Positions 25,184 through 34,001 of a DNA stretch of 64,000 nt are shown here, one piece after another; positions within the stretch are counted from its first letter, which is position 1; the number at the start of each line of letters is the position of its first letter. The translations under genes were made by a program, and so were the position numbers. The stretch is from assembly GCF_003063335.1 (NCBI RefSeq), contig NZ_NERX01000001.1, forward strand, positions 372,001-436,000, in the 5' to 3' direction. The notes beneath the pieces were generated by a model. The model was not told where the DNA came from and did not search any database. It was given only the letters and a program-made list of their open reading frames with translations. This DNA comes from Limnohabitans sp. MMS-10A-192 (GTDB lineage: Bacteria > Pseudomonadota > Gammaproteobacteria > Burkholderiales > Burkholderiaceae_C).

Positions 25184-26047
25184 ATGACCGCATTGCCCAT
25201 TGCGGCGCCTGCCAAACGGCGAGCGCCAGCCAAAGTGTTGCCCGGGTTCAACTTGACCCTGGGTTTCACGATTTTTTATTTGAGTTTGATTGTGCTGATC
25301 CCTTTGTCGGCGCTGTTTTTCAAAACCTTCACCCTGACATGGGACCAGTTCTGGGCCGCTGTGACCGGCCCGCGTGTGATGGCGTCTTACCGCCTGACCT
25401 TTGGCGCCTCGCTGATCGCGGCCCTGGTCAATGTGGTCTTTGGCCTCTTGGTGGCTTGGGTGCTTGTGCGCTACAACTTCTTTGGCAAAAAGATTGTGGA
25501 CGCGCTGGTGGACTTGCCTTTTGCACTGCCCACCGCAGTGGCCGGCATTTCGCTCACGGCGCTGCTGGCGGGCAACGGCTGGGTGGGCCAGTACCTGGAG
25601 CCCTTGGGCATTCAGCTGGCCTTCAACCCCAACGGCGTGGTCATTGCGCTGATTTTCATTGGCCTGCCTTTCGTGGTGCGCACGGTGCAGCCGGTGCTGG
25701 AAGACGCTGAAAAAGAACTCGAGGAAGCGGCGACCTGCTTGGGCGCCACGCGCTGGCAGACCTTCACCAAGGTGATTTTTCCATCCATCGCGCCTGCGCT
25801 GCTCACCGGATTTGCCATGGCCTTTGCGCGAGCGATTGGTGAATACGGCTCGGTGATTTTCATCGCGGGCAACATGCCCATGATTTCCGAGATCACGCCG
25901 CTGATCATCATCGGCAAGCTGGAGCAATACGACTATGCCGGTGCCACCGCCGTGGCCTTGGTGATGCTGGTGTTTTCGTTCATCTTGCTGCTCATCATCA
26001 ATGCCTTGCAGGCTTGGCAACGCCGCCACACAGGAGCCCCCGCATGA
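25184..26047 (+). CDS. cysT: sulfate ABC transporter permease CysT (CysU)
   Basis: A 287-residue inner-membrane protein with about six hydrophobic segments. [38 protein letters not shown] and [21 protein letters not shown] (EAA loop, quoted in part) are typical of CysT. It forms the sulfate channel with CysW. It lies 12 bases after sbp and its stop overlaps cysW. Confidence 0.94.
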   Translation: MTALPIAAPAKRRAPAKVLPGFNLTLGFTIFYLSLIVLIPLSALFFKTFTLTWDQFWAAVTGPRVMASYRLTFGASLIAALVNVVFGLLVAWVLVRYNFFGKKIVDALVDLPFALPTAVAGISLTALLAGNGWVGQYLEPLGIQLAFNPNGVVIALIFIGLPFVVRTVQPVLEDAEKELEEAATCLGATRWQTFTKVIFPSIAPALLTGFAMAFARAIGEYGSVIFIAGNMPMISEITPLIIIGKLEQYDYAGATAVALVMLVFSFILLLIINALQAWQRRHTGAPA

Positions 26048-26961
26048 GCGCCGCTGCTTTGAAACCTTCTGCTCGCCGTGCCCAGGCCGGCACCACCGAG
26101 CCCGCATGGGTGCGCTACACGCTGATTGGCGTGGCGCTGACCTTCATGTTCCTGTTTCTGGTCTTGCCCTTGGCGGCGGTGTTCACCGAAGCCTTGCGCA
26201 AGGGCTTGGGCGCTTACCTGGAAGCTTTGCAAGAGCCCGATGCCTGGTCGGCGATTCGCCTGACCTTGATCACGGCCGCGATTGCGGTGCCGCTGAACCT
26301 GGTGTTTGGCGTGTGCGCTGCTTGGGCGATTGCCAAATACGAATTCAAAGGCAAGGCCTTTTTGACCACGCTGGTGGACTTGCCGTTTTCGGTCTCGCCC
26401 GTGGTGGCGGGTTTGATTTATGTGCTCATGTTTGGCGCACAAGGCTGGTTTGGCCCTTGGCTGCAGGCACACGACATCAAGATCGTGTTCGCCGTGCCGG
26501 GCATCGTGCTGGCCACGGTGTTTGTGACTTTTCCGTTCATTGCCCGTGAGCTGATCCCGCTCATGCAGGCGCAGGGCAACGACGAAGAGCAAGCCGCCAT
26601 CGTGCTAGGCGCCACCGGCTGGCAGACCTTTTGGTACGTCACGCTGCCCAACATCAAGTGGGGTTTGATCTACGGCGTGATCTTGTGCAATGCGCGGGCC
26701 ATGGGCGAGTTTGGCGCGGTGTCGGTGGTGTCGGGCCACATCCGTGGCCAGACCAACACCATGCCGCTGCATGTGGAAATTTTGTACAACGAGTACCAAT
26801 CGGCTGCCGCTTTTGCCGTGGCCTCTTTGCTGGCACTGCTGGCCCTGGTCACCTTGGTGATCAAGTCGGTGATTGAGTGGAGGCACGAGCAAGAGCTGAA
26901 AGCCGCTGCCGACATCCCGCCTGAGCGTCCAGTCACGCCGACCCCTGACGCCCTCGTCTGA
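26044..26961 (+). CDS. cysW: sulfate ABC transporter permease CysW
   Basis: A 305-residue permease with about six hydrophobic segments. [39 protein letters not shown] and [20 protein letters not shown] (20 residues) are CysW hallmarks. The start at 26044 overlaps the cysT stop (ATGA); a longer upstream frame is rejected because it lies in cysT. It pairs with CysT and CysA. Confidence 0.95.
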   Translation: MSAAALKPSARRAQAGTTEPAWVRYTLIGVALTFMFLFLVLPLAAVFTEALRKGLGAYLEALQEPDAWSAIRLTLITAAIAVPLNLVFGVCAAWAIAKYEFKGKAFLTTLVDLPFSVSPVVAGLIYVLMFGAQGWFGPWLQAHDIKIVFAVPGIVLATVFVTFPFIARELIPLMQAQGNDEEQAAIVLGATGWQTFWYVTLPNIKWGLIYGVILCNARAMGEFGAVSVVSGHIRGQTNTMPLHVEILYNEYQSAAAFAVASLLALLALVTLVIKSVIEWRHEQELKAAADIPPERPVTPTPDALV

Positions 26962-26984
26962 ATCCGACGGAAAGCATTTGAACC

Positions 26985-28076
26985 ATGAGCATCGAAATTC
27001 GCAACGTCCACAAACAATTCGGCGACTTCACCGCGCTGAACAACGTCAGCCTCGACATCGAGTCGGGTGAACTCGTCGCTTTGCTGGGGCCATCAGGCTG
27101 CGGCAAGACCACGCTGCTGCGCATCATCGCGGGGCTGGAGACGGCCGACAGCGGCACCATTGGCTTCAGCGGCGAAGACACCACGCATGTGCATGTGCGC
27201 GAGCGCCAGGTGGGCTTTGTGTTCCAACACTACGCGCTGTTCCGCCACATGACGGTGTTCGAGAACGTGGCCTTTGGCCTGCGCGTCAAACCGCGCAAAG
27301 AGCGGCCCAGCGAATCCGAAATCAAACGCAAGGTGCACGAGTTGCTGGGCTTGGTGCAGCTCGATTGGCTGGCCGACCGTTACCCCTCGCAGTTGTCGGG
27401 CGGTCAGCGCCAACGCATCGCGCTGGCCCGTGCGCTGGCGGTCGAGCCCAAAGTCTTGTTGCTGGACGAGCCCTTTGGTGCGTTGGACGCCAAGGTGCGC
27501 AAGGAGCTGCGCCGCTGGTTGCGCCGCCTGCACGACGAGCTGCATGTGACCAGCATTTTTGTGACGCACGACCAGGAAGAAGCCTTGGAAGTGGCCGACC
27601 GCGTGGTGCTGATGAACAAGGGCAACATCGAGCAGATTGGCTCGCCGCAAGACGTGTGGGACCACCCGGCCAGCCCCTTTGTGTATGGCTTTTTGGGCGA
27701 TGTGAACCTGTTCCATGGCCGCGCCCACGAAGGCGAAATGCTGATCGGTGCCGACCAGCACGCCGTGCGCCTGGACAGCCCCGAGCACGGCTTGGTGCAG
27801 GACGCCAAGGCCTTTGCTTATGTGCGCCCGCACGACCTGGATGTGGCCCGCTACACGCCCGGTGGCGTGAATGCCGGCATCGTGGCCAAGCTGACCCGCG
27901 CCATTGTGGTGGGGCCGGTGGCACGGCTGGAGCTGGAACCGGTGGAGAGCCACTTTGGCAAGGACGCCATCATCGAAGCGCAGCTGTCGGCCTCGCAATA
28001 CCGCCAGCAAGACTTCAAGGAAGGCGAGACGCTGGTGCTGACGCCGCGCAAGGCGAGGGTGTTTGTGGAGGGCTGA
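26985..28076 (+). CDS. cysA: sulfate/thiosulfate import ATP-binding protein CysA
   Basis: A 363-residue ABC ATPase: Walker [11 protein letters not shown]-loop [20 protein letters not shown] (20), signature [15 protein letters not shown], Walker [13 protein letters not shown] and switch H in VTHDQEEAL. The C-terminal 110 residues form the regulatory TOBE-like domain of CysA. It is last in the hydrolase-sbp-cysT-cysW-cysA operon. Length and motif set are normal. Confidence 0.96.
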   Translation: MSIEIRNVHKQFGDFTALNNVSLDIESGELVALLGPSGCGKTTLLRIIAGLETADSGTIGFSGEDTTHVHVRERQVGFVFQHYALFRHMTVFENVAFGLRVKPRKERPSESEIKRKVHELLGLVQLDWLADRYPSQLSGGQRQRIALARALAVEPKVLLLDEPFGALDAKVRKELRRWLRRLHDELHVTSIFVTHDQEEALEVADRVVLMNKGNIEQIGSPQDVWDHPASPFVYGFLGDVNLFHGRAHEGEMLIGADQHAVRLDSPEHGLVQDAKAFAYVRPHDLDVARYTPGGVNAGIVAKLTRAIVVGPVARLELEPVESHFGKDAIIEAQLSASQYRQQDFKEGETLVLTPRKARVFVEG

Positions 28077-28131
28077 ATGAGCCCAAGCGCCGTGCCGCTG
28101 CAGCGCATGAAGCGCCGCAGACGGCAGACCC

Positions 28132-29574
28132 TCAAGGCCGGGCCAGCACGCGACCCGGGTTGAGCAGGTTCTGTGGGTCCAGCGCTTGTTTGACGGCGCG
28201 CATCATGGCCAGGGCCGTGGGGTCTTTGTAGTCGGGCAGTTTGCCCACTTTGAGCTCGCCCACACCATGCTCGGCGCTGATCGAGCCGTCGAATTTGAGC
28301 ACCTGGTCAAACACCAGGGTGTTCACGCGCTCTTCGTTGTCACGCAAAAAGGCCTTGCCATCCACGCCTTCGGGGGCTTGCACGTTGTAGTGCAGGTTGC
28401 CGTCGCCCAGGTGGCCAAAGTCCACCATGCGCACGCCGGGCACTTCACGCGCCAGCAGCGCATCGGTCTCGGCCACAAAGGCCGGGATGCGCGAGACCGG
28501 GATGCTGATGTCGTGCTTGATGTTCAGGCCCTCGGTGGCCTGCGCCAAGGTGATGCTTTCGCGGATGTGCCACAGGCCTCGGGCTTGGGTCAGGTTCTCG
28601 GCCACCACGGCGTCGCTCACGCAGCCTGCCTCCAGCGCGGCTTCGAGCAAGGCTTCGAACTGAGCACGCGCATGGGCTTCGTTTTCGCTGTCGGAGTTTT
28701 CCAGCAGCACGCACCAGGGGGTGTCTTTCCACAGCGGCACGCGCAGTTGCGGGTAATGCTTGTCCACCAAGCCCAGCGCAAACTGGCCCATGACCTCAAA
28801 GCCTGTCAGGCCCGGGCCCAGGCGCTGGTGGGCCAGGCCCAGCAGCTGCACGGCCGCTTCCATGCTCGGCACGGCGGCCCAGGCGGTCAGCTGCGCAGCG
28901 GGCAGGGGGTAGAGCTTCATGGTGGCGGCGCAGATGATGCCCAGCGTGCCTTCGCTGCCGATCATCAGGTTGCGCAGGTCATAACCGGTGTTGTCTTTGC
29001 GAAGGCCGGTCAGGCCGTTCCAAATTTCGCCTTGGGCGGTGACCACTTCCAGGCCCAGGCAAAGCTCGCGGGTGTTGCCGTAGCGCACGACTTGCGTGCC
29101 ACCGGCGTTGGTGCCCAAATTGCCGCCAATCGTGCAGCTGCCCTCGGCGCCCAGGCTCAGGGGAAATAAAAATCCGGCGTTTTCGGCAGCGGCTTGCAGG
29201 TTTTGCAGCACGCAACCGGCTTCTACCGTGATGGTCAGGTTGGCCGGGTCGATGCCGCGCACCGCGTTCATGCGCGTCATGCTCAGCACGATCTGCGTGC
29301 CCGAATCGTCCGGCACGCCGCCCACCACCAGCCCGGTGTTGCCGCCTTGGGGCACGATGGGGGTGCCCGCTGCTGCGCAGGCCTTGACCACGGCGGCGAC
29401 TTCCGGCGTGCTGCCGGGGCGCACCACGGCCAGGGCACGGCCTTTGACGCGTTTGCGCCAGTCTTGCTCCCAAGGGCTCAGGTCGGCACCGGGGTCGTCA
29501 TGCGTGATGACGTTGGCTGTGCCGCAGATCTGGCGCAGTTGAGCGATGAGGGCTTGGCGGGGCAGGTCGTTCAT
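28132..29574 (-). CDS. FAD-binding oxidase, GlcD / D-2-hydroxyacid dehydrogenase-like
   Basis: A 480-residue VAO/PCMH-type flavoprotein. The FAD-binding PCMH domain includes VVRPGSTPEVAAVVKACAAA, PQGGNTGLVVGGVPD and GAEGSCTIGGNLGTNAGGTQ; the C-terminal FAD-oxidase domain ends EHGVGELKVGKLPDY. This pattern is shared by D-lactate dehydrogenases, GlcD and D-2-hydroxyglutarate dehydrogenases, so the substrate is left open. Start MNDLPRQ at 29574 was chosen over an upstream extension of 39 residues. It follows the DUF2069 gene by 34 bases on the same strand. Confidence 0.88.
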   Translation of the reverse strand: MNDLPRQALIAQLRQICGTANVITHDDPGADLSPWEQDWRKRVKGRALAVVRPGSTPEVAAVVKACAAAGTPIVPQGGNTGLVVGGVPDDSGTQIVLSMTRMNAVRGIDPANLTITVEAGCVLQNLQAAAENAGFLFPLSLGAEGSCTIGGNLGTNAGGTQVVRYGNTRELCLGLEVVTAQGEIWNGLTGLRKDNTGYDLRNLMIGSEGTLGIICAATMKLYPLPAAQLTAWAAVPSMEAAVQLLGLAHQRLGPGLTGFEVMGQFALGLVDKHYPQLRVPLWKDTPWCVLLENSDSENEAHARAQFEALLEAALEAGCVSDAVVAENLTQARGLWHIRESITLAQATEGLNIKHDISIPVSRIPAFVAETDALLAREVPGVRMVDFGHLGDGNLHYNVQAPEGVDGKAFLRDNEERVNTLVFDQVLKFDGSISAEHGVGELKVGKLPDYKDPTALAMMRAVKQALDPQNLLNPGRVLARP

Positions 29575-29608
29575 GTTCAGGTCAGCCCGTGGCTGCAGCA
29601 GAGAAAAC

Positions 29609-30016
29609 TCAATCTTTGGGCACGGGCACAAAATTGCCCGTCGCCTTGGCGGCTTGGATGCGGATGCGCACATGCAGGGCGCAGGCCACAAACAGGCTGG
29701 AACACAGCAGCACTTGCAGCAGGGCCAGGCCGTTGGACGGCCATTTGTCGCCCCAAGCCCGCACAGCGCCTTCGGTGAAATACAGCCACACCAGCAGGCT
29801 CACCCAGCGGTAGGTGTACATGCGGTGCTTGAGCAAACCCGCCAGCGGCAGGCACAAAGGCAGCACCTTGATGGCCCACCAAGAGCCGCCCGGGCGCAGC
29901 GGCGCGAGCCACAACTCCCAGGCCAGGCCCACCAAAATCAGGCCGAGCAAACTGCCCACGGCAAGCCAGCGCGTGAAATTCACGCCAGAGGGGATGTTGT
30001 CAGTATTTGTGTTCAT
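29609..30016 (-). CDS. DUF2069 family small membrane protein
   Basis: A 135-residue protein with about four hydrophobic segments (residues about 15-35, 45-60, 70-85 and 95-115). LAWELWLAPLRPGGSWWAIK, LLKHRMYTYRWVSLLVWLYF and FTEGAVRAW are the DUF2069 pattern found across beta- and gammaproteobacteria; function unknown. It is divergent from the YihY-family gene with only 21 bases between the start codons, so their promoters must overlap each other or the coding regions. Confidence 0.85.
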   Translation of the reverse strand: MNTNTDNIPSGVNFTRWLAVGSLLGLILVGLAWELWLAPLRPGGSWWAIKVLPLCLPLAGLLKHRMYTYRWVSLLVWLYFTEGAVRAWGDKWPSNGLALLQVLLCSSLFVACALHVRIRIQAAKATGNFVPVPKD

Positions 30017-30037
30017 GGCGGTGGCATCATACCGGTC

Positions 30038-31297
30038 ATGAAATCCCTTCCTCCCGTGCTGACATGGCGCGAACATTTCCGCGCTTGGTGGCAAGAGCTG
30101 AGCGAGTTGCCCTGGCGTCAGATGTTGAGCGTGTTGGCCCAGCGTTTTCGCGATGCGCGCCTGGGCGTGAGCGCCAGTTCGCTGACCTTCACGACCGTGC
30201 TGGCCTTGGTGCCTTTGTTTGTGGTGGGTCTGTCGGTGTTTGCCGCCTTCCCGATGTTTGGCAAGTTCCAGGACACCATCCAGCGTTGGCTGATCGACAG
30301 CCTGGTGCCCGAAAGCATTTCTCGGCAGGTGCTCAGTTACCTGACACAGTTTTCGCGCAAAGCCAGCCGACTCGGTGCGGTCGGTCTGGTGGCGGTGCTC
30401 ATGTCTGCGGTCGCTTTGATGGTCACGATCGAGCGCACGCTGGGGCAGATCTGGCGCATCGACCGGCAGCGCCCCTTGGCGCAGCGGGTCTTGCTGTACT
30501 GGGCGGCCATCACCTTGGGCCCCTTGTTTCTGGGCGCCAGTCTGGCCATCACTTCGTATGTGGTCACGGCCTCGCAAGACGTGGTGAACGTCTTGCCCGG
30601 CATCGTGCGCGGCTTGCTCGACGGTGTGGAGTTCTTCTTGCTGGTCGCTTGCGTGAGTGGCTTGTATTTTTATGTGCCCAACACCCGGGTGCAGTGGCGC
30701 CATGCGCTGACGGCCGGTTTTTTGGTGGCCGGCGGGATTGAGGTGGCCAAGAAATTGCTGGCGGTTTACCTGACGCAGTTTCCGACCTATTCGGTGATCT
30801 ATGGCGCATTTGCGGCGGTGCCGATTTTGCTGGTCTGGATTTATGTGACGTGGCTCATCGTGCTGCTGGGGGCGGTGATTGCCGCCAGCATGCCTGAGGT
30901 GCGCAGGCAACATTTGCGCCAGCCCGATGGGGCGGGCTGGGCTTTTCGCGTGGCGCTGGAGGTGATTTCGGCGTTGAACGCCACCCGCCAAAGTGCGCCG
31001 CACGGCATGACGGCCGAGGCCTTGAGCGTTCAATTGCGTTTGGATGCACGGGAAGTGGCCTCGGTGCTGGAAGTCTTGCGGGGTCTGGATTGGCTGGGTC
31101 TGCTGCGCGACGATGGCGGCCCGCAAGCATCGCGCTATGTCTTGCTCATCAATCCGGCGCTGACGCCATCGGGGCCTTTGGCCAACCGTTTGCTGGTCTT
31201 GCGCGAAGCGGCGTCTTACCCGTTCTGGATGGCGACAGGGCTGGACCAGATGACTTTGTCTTCACTGCTGCCGGTGCCGTCGAGCGTGCAGAACTGA
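30038..31297 (+). CDS. YihY/RbN-family inner-membrane protein
   Basis: A 419-residue membrane protein with about six hydrophobic segments between residues 45 and 290, then a cytoplasmic winged-helix-like C-terminal region (about 310-390). GVSASSLTFTTVLALVPLFV and YGAFAAVPILLVWIYVTWLI are YihY family hallmarks. Early naming as RNase BN is not supported by later work, so no enzymatic role is claimed. The start at 30038 was chosen because the frame upstream is antisense to DUF2069. It ends at a family-A hairpin. Confidence 0.9.
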   Translation: MKSLPPVLTWREHFRAWWQELSELPWRQMLSVLAQRFRDARLGVSASSLTFTTVLALVPLFVVGLSVFAAFPMFGKFQDTIQRWLIDSLVPESISRQVLSYLTQFSRKASRLGAVGLVAVLMSAVALMVTIERTLGQIWRIDRQRPLAQRVLLYWAAITLGPLFLGASLAITSYVVTASQDVVNVLPGIVRGLLDGVEFFLLVACVSGLYFYVPNTRVQWRHALTAGFLVAGGIEVAKKLLAVYLTQFPTYSVIYGAFAAVPILLVWIYVTWLIVLLGAVIAASMPEVRRQHLRQPDGAGWAFRVALEVISALNATRQSAPHGMTAEALSVQLRLDAREVASVLEVLRGLDWLGLLRDDGGPQASRYVLLINPALTPSGPLANRLLVLREAASYPFWMATGLDQMTLSSLLPVPSSVQN

Positions 31298-31304
31298 GGG
31301 GGCA

Positions 31305-31367
31305 TGTCGGGGCTGAAGCCACCGACCTGCGGAAGCCGCTTGTAGGTCGGCGGCTTCAGCCCCGACA
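31305..31367. repeat. family-A palindromic hairpin between convergent genes
   Basis: Arms 31305-31328 and 31344-31367 are inverse copies matching at 23 of 24 bases, with a 15-base loop. It starts 8 bases after the YihY-family stop and ends 14 bases before the end of the convergent DUF962 gene, so it probably acts as a shared terminator. It is the most perfect copy of the family in this window. Confidence 0.8.
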
Positions 31368-31381
31368 GCATGGAGCCGTCT

Positions 31382-31681
31382 TCAGAACGGGATGCGCCCC
31401 GTCCAGATGTCCTTGTACATGACCCAGTCGCCCATGAAGCTGTAGAGCGGCCGCTTGAAGCTGGCGGGTTTGTTCTTCTCGAACACGAAGTGCCCGACCC
31501 AGGCGCAGCCGTAGCCGCACAGCAAGCCGTATAAAAAGTACTGCGGCTTGCCGGTGATCGCGAGCATGGCCAGGCACAGCAAGGACAGCGTGCTGCCCAC
31601 AAAGTGCAGGCGGCGGCAGGTGCGGTTGTTGTGCTCGCTCAAATAGAACGGGTAGAACTCGGCAAAGCTGTTGTGGGTCAT
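31382..31681 (-). CDS. DUF962/Mpo1-like small membrane protein
   Basis: A 99-residue protein with two hydrophobic segments. FYPFYLSEHNNRTCRRLHFVG at the start (core YLSEHNNRTCRRLHF) and GYGCAWVGHFVFEKNKPASF are hallmarks of the DUF962/Mpo1 family; yeast Mpo1 is an Fe(II)-dependent 2-hydroxy fatty acid dioxygenase and the conserved histidines H17, H26 and H64 are retained. It follows the P450 gene by 22 bases on the minus strand, so a lipid-oxidation link is plausible. Confidence 0.85.
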   Translation of the reverse strand: MTHNSFAEFYPFYLSEHNNRTCRRLHFVGSTLSLLCLAMLAITGKPQYFLYGLLCGYGCAWVGHFVFEKNKPASFKRPLYSFMGDWVMYKDIWTGRIPF

Positions 31682-31703
31682 GGGGGGTCTCCGGGGTGTT
31701 TTT

Positions 31704-33017
31704 TTATCGGGTGCTGAAGGGCGCGCTCAAGAACCCGCGAAAGCGGGCGCGGCCACCGCGTTCGGGATCGCTTTGGAGCCGGTACTCGGGAAAACGGCGC
31801 AAAAACCGGCCAATCGCAATGCGGCCTTCCAGCCGCGCCAGGCTCAGGCCCGCGCACTGGTGCACACCAAAGCCAAAGGCCAGGTGTTTGTTGCCGGTGC
31901 GGCGCAGGTCCAGTTGCTCGGGGTTCTCGTACACGGCCGGGTCGCGGTTGGCCGCGCCGATGCACAGCGTGACCAGCGCGCCTTCGGGCAGGTCCACGCC
32001 GTTAACTTGGGTGGCCTGCAAGGCGCGGCGGTTGCCCAGTTGGTTGGACGATTCAAAGCGCAAAAACTCGTCCACCGCCAAACCCAGGATGTGTTCTTCG
32101 GCTGCTTCGTCGGGCGCTTGCTGCAGGTCCGACAAGAGGCGCATGCGTTGCTCGGGCCACTCTTGCAGGCTGATGAGCGCGTTGCCGATCAGGTTGGTGG
32201 TGGTCTCGTGCCCCGCGTTGAGCAGGAAGACGCAGTTTTGCAAGAGTTCAACTTCGCTCAGGGCGTCGCCATTTTCCTCACCCTGGATCAAGCGCGTCAG
32301 CACGTCGTGCTCGGGATCGCCCGGGTGCTGGCGGCGCTGGGCCACCAAGTCACGCAGATAAGCCAAAAACTCGTTCACGCTGCGGTTGCCCAGCGCTTCT
32401 TGTTCAGGTGTCAGAGACGGCTCCAGCGCACCCAAAATGGCCAGCGACCAGCCGCGCAAGGGTTCGCGGTCTGCATGCGGCACATCCAGCAGGTTGCCGA
32501 TGATCTCGACCGGAATGGCTGAGGCAAAGTCTTCGATCAAATCGCCGCCACCTTGGGCCTCGATCTTGTCCAGCAGGCTGTCCACCAAGGTCACGAGGCC
32601 GGGCTCCATGGCCTCGATGGCGCGGCGGGTGAGGGCGCCCATGATCAGGCGGCGCACCCGCGTGTGCAGGGGCGGGTCGTTGAAGACCAGGCTGTTCGTG
32701 TGGTGCTCGAACAGCGGCGCCACACCGCCCGCCGTCGTGTAGGGCGGCGTGTTGTAGGGCGCGTGGTTGTATTTGGGGCCGAACTCGACTTGTTTGTCGG
32801 AGCTGAACAGCTTGGCGTCTCGGTAAACGGCCACCAGGTCGGCGTGGCGCGTGAGGAAGTACGACCCATCAGGCATGCGCTTGAAAGGCTCGGCCTCGCG
32901 CAGTGCGGCATACACCGGGTAGGGGTTGTCCAGAAAATCGCGGGGCAGGGCACGCAGGTCCAGCGTGCGGGCGATCTCTTGCGCCCGTTCGGGCGACAGC
33001 GGTGGGGTGATGCTCAT
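31704..33017 (-). CDS. cytochrome P450
   Basis: A 437-residue soluble bacterial P450. The I-helix oxygen-binding motif AGHETTTN, K-helix E-x-x-R (EFLR) and heme loop FGFGVHQCAGLSLARLE with the cysteine ligand are all present. Such CYP enzymes hydroxylate terpenoid, fatty-acid or aromatic substrates; the substrate is not evident. No ferredoxin or reductase gene is adjacent. The start at 33017 overlaps the end of the upstream alpha/beta hydrolase gene (ATGA), so the pair is translationally coupled. Confidence 0.93.
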   Translation of the reverse strand: MSITPPLSPERAQEIARTLDLRALPRDFLDNPYPVYAALREAEPFKRMPDGSYFLTRHADLVAVYRDAKLFSSDKQVEFGPKYNHAPYNTPPYTTAGGVAPLFEHHTNSLVFNDPPLHTRVRRLIMGALTRRAIEAMEPGLVTLVDSLLDKIEAQGGGDLIEDFASAIPVEIIGNLLDVPHADREPLRGWSLAILGALEPSLTPEQEALGNRSVNEFLAYLRDLVAQRRQHPGDPEHDVLTRLIQGEENGDALSEVELLQNCVFLLNAGHETTTNLIGNALISLQEWPEQRMRLLSDLQQAPDEAAEEHILGLAVDEFLRFESSNQLGNRRALQATQVNGVDLPEGALVTLCIGAANRDPAVYENPEQLDLRRTGNKHLAFGFGVHQCAGLSLARLEGRIAIGRFLRRFPEYRLQSDPERGGRARFRGFLSAPFSTR

Positions 33018-33832
33018 GGCTTGAGGAAATCTTTCAGGGCTTGCAACACGCCTTCGGGTGCTTCGGTCATCAGCGAGTGGCCCGCAGGCAGATGCGCCAC
33101 GGTGGGTTTGGCGCACAGCTGGATCAGGCTTTGCGCGGCTTTGGGCGGTGTCATTTGGTCGGCGCTGCCCAGTACAAACAAGGTGGGGCAATTCACTTGG
33201 GGCATGGCCGCTTCGGCGCCGTTGTAGCTGTCGCAGGCCTTGAAGCCGGTGTGGAACACGTTGACTTGCGTGTTGCTGGCCAGCACGCGGCGCATGAGCG
33301 CTTTGCTGCCGCCATACAACCAAGTGCCCGGGCCCAGTGCCGAAGGCGGCGGGGCCAGCGTGGAGTGCGAAAACGCATTGACCATGTCGATGGCCTTGAA
33401 CGGTGCGCTGACCGACAAGTCGAGCAGGGCGGGCGAGACGCGCATCGGGTAGGCCGTGCCGACCATCACCAAGTGGCTCACGCGGCCAGGCGATTTTTGT
33501 GCATCGCGTGCGGTGGCTTCCAGCGCGATCAGTGAGCCAAAGCTGTGGCCAATCAGCGCGGCTTTTTCAATTTTCAACGCGTCCAGCAAAGCGATGACGG
33601 TGTCGGCCGCTTCTTCGACGCTTTGCGGCGGTGTGCCTGCGCTTTTGCAGTGGCCCGGCAGGTCGATCGCCAGCACGTTCCAGCCGTGGTGGGCCATGTA
33701 GCGGGTTTGCAAGATCCAGACGCTGTGGTCATTGAGCACGCCGTGGATGAACACGGCAGTGGGTTGTGCGGGGTTGAAGTCTTTGCCGCCGGTGTAGGCG
33801 TAGAGCGTGTGTGTGGGTAAAGAGATGATCAT
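33014..33832 (-). CDS. alpha/beta hydrolase coupled to the P450
   Basis: A 272-residue alpha/beta hydrolase. FIHGVLNDHSVW carries the oxyanion loop, GHSFGS the nucleophile serine, and LPAGHSLMTEAPE the catalytic histidine; LGSADQMTP probably holds the acid residue. It resembles esterase/epoxide-hydrolase-type proteins. MIISLPTHTLYAY at 33832 was preferred because GGACGG lies before it; ATG 33859 would add 9 residues. Gene order hydrolase-P450-DUF962 suggests one minus-strand operon. Confidence 0.85.
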   Translation of the reverse strand: MIISLPTHTLYAYTGGKDFNPAQPTAVFIHGVLNDHSVWILQTRYMAHHGWNVLAIDLPGHCKSAGTPPQSVEEAADTVIALLDALKIEKAALIGHSFGSLIALEATARDAQKSPGRVSHLVMVGTAYPMRVSPALLDLSVSAPFKAIDMVNAFSHSTLAPPPSALGPGTWLYGGSKALMRRVLASNTQVNVFHTGFKACDSYNGAEAAMPQVNCPTLFVLGSADQMTPPKAAQSLIQLCAKPTVAHLPAGHSLMTEAPEGVLQALKDFLKP

Positions 33833-33888
33833 GACTTGCCGTCCAAGCGATGAAAACATTTGTTTGGGAGCATTTCCCCGCTCAGGCT

Positions 33889-33942
33889 GTCACCCCGGAC
33901 TTGATCCGGGGTCCATGGATTCCCGCGTTCGCGAGAATGACA
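33889..33942. repeat. family-B palindromic repeat with an adjoining dRS3-like hairpin
   Basis: CCCCGGA-CTTGA-TCCGGGG (33893-33911) is a perfect 7-bp hairpin, followed by TCCATGG and a second hairpin ATTCCCGCG-TT-CGCGAGAAT (33919-33938, one mismatch). Similar short elements are widespread in beta- and gammaproteobacterial genomes. It lies between the hydrolase and metY genes. Related copies occur at 56909-57026. Confidence 0.75.
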
Positions 33943-34001
33943 CTTAGGGGTGTTGTAGGTGTGACCAATCGCGGTGAAACCGCCATGATTTGGAGCGATG
34001 G

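Noticed and set aside
24164-26107. A 647-codon minus-strand frame.
   Set aside because: It is antisense to sbp and cysT, which have unmistakable products; the frame is rich in His, Gln and Arg as typical of shadow frames.
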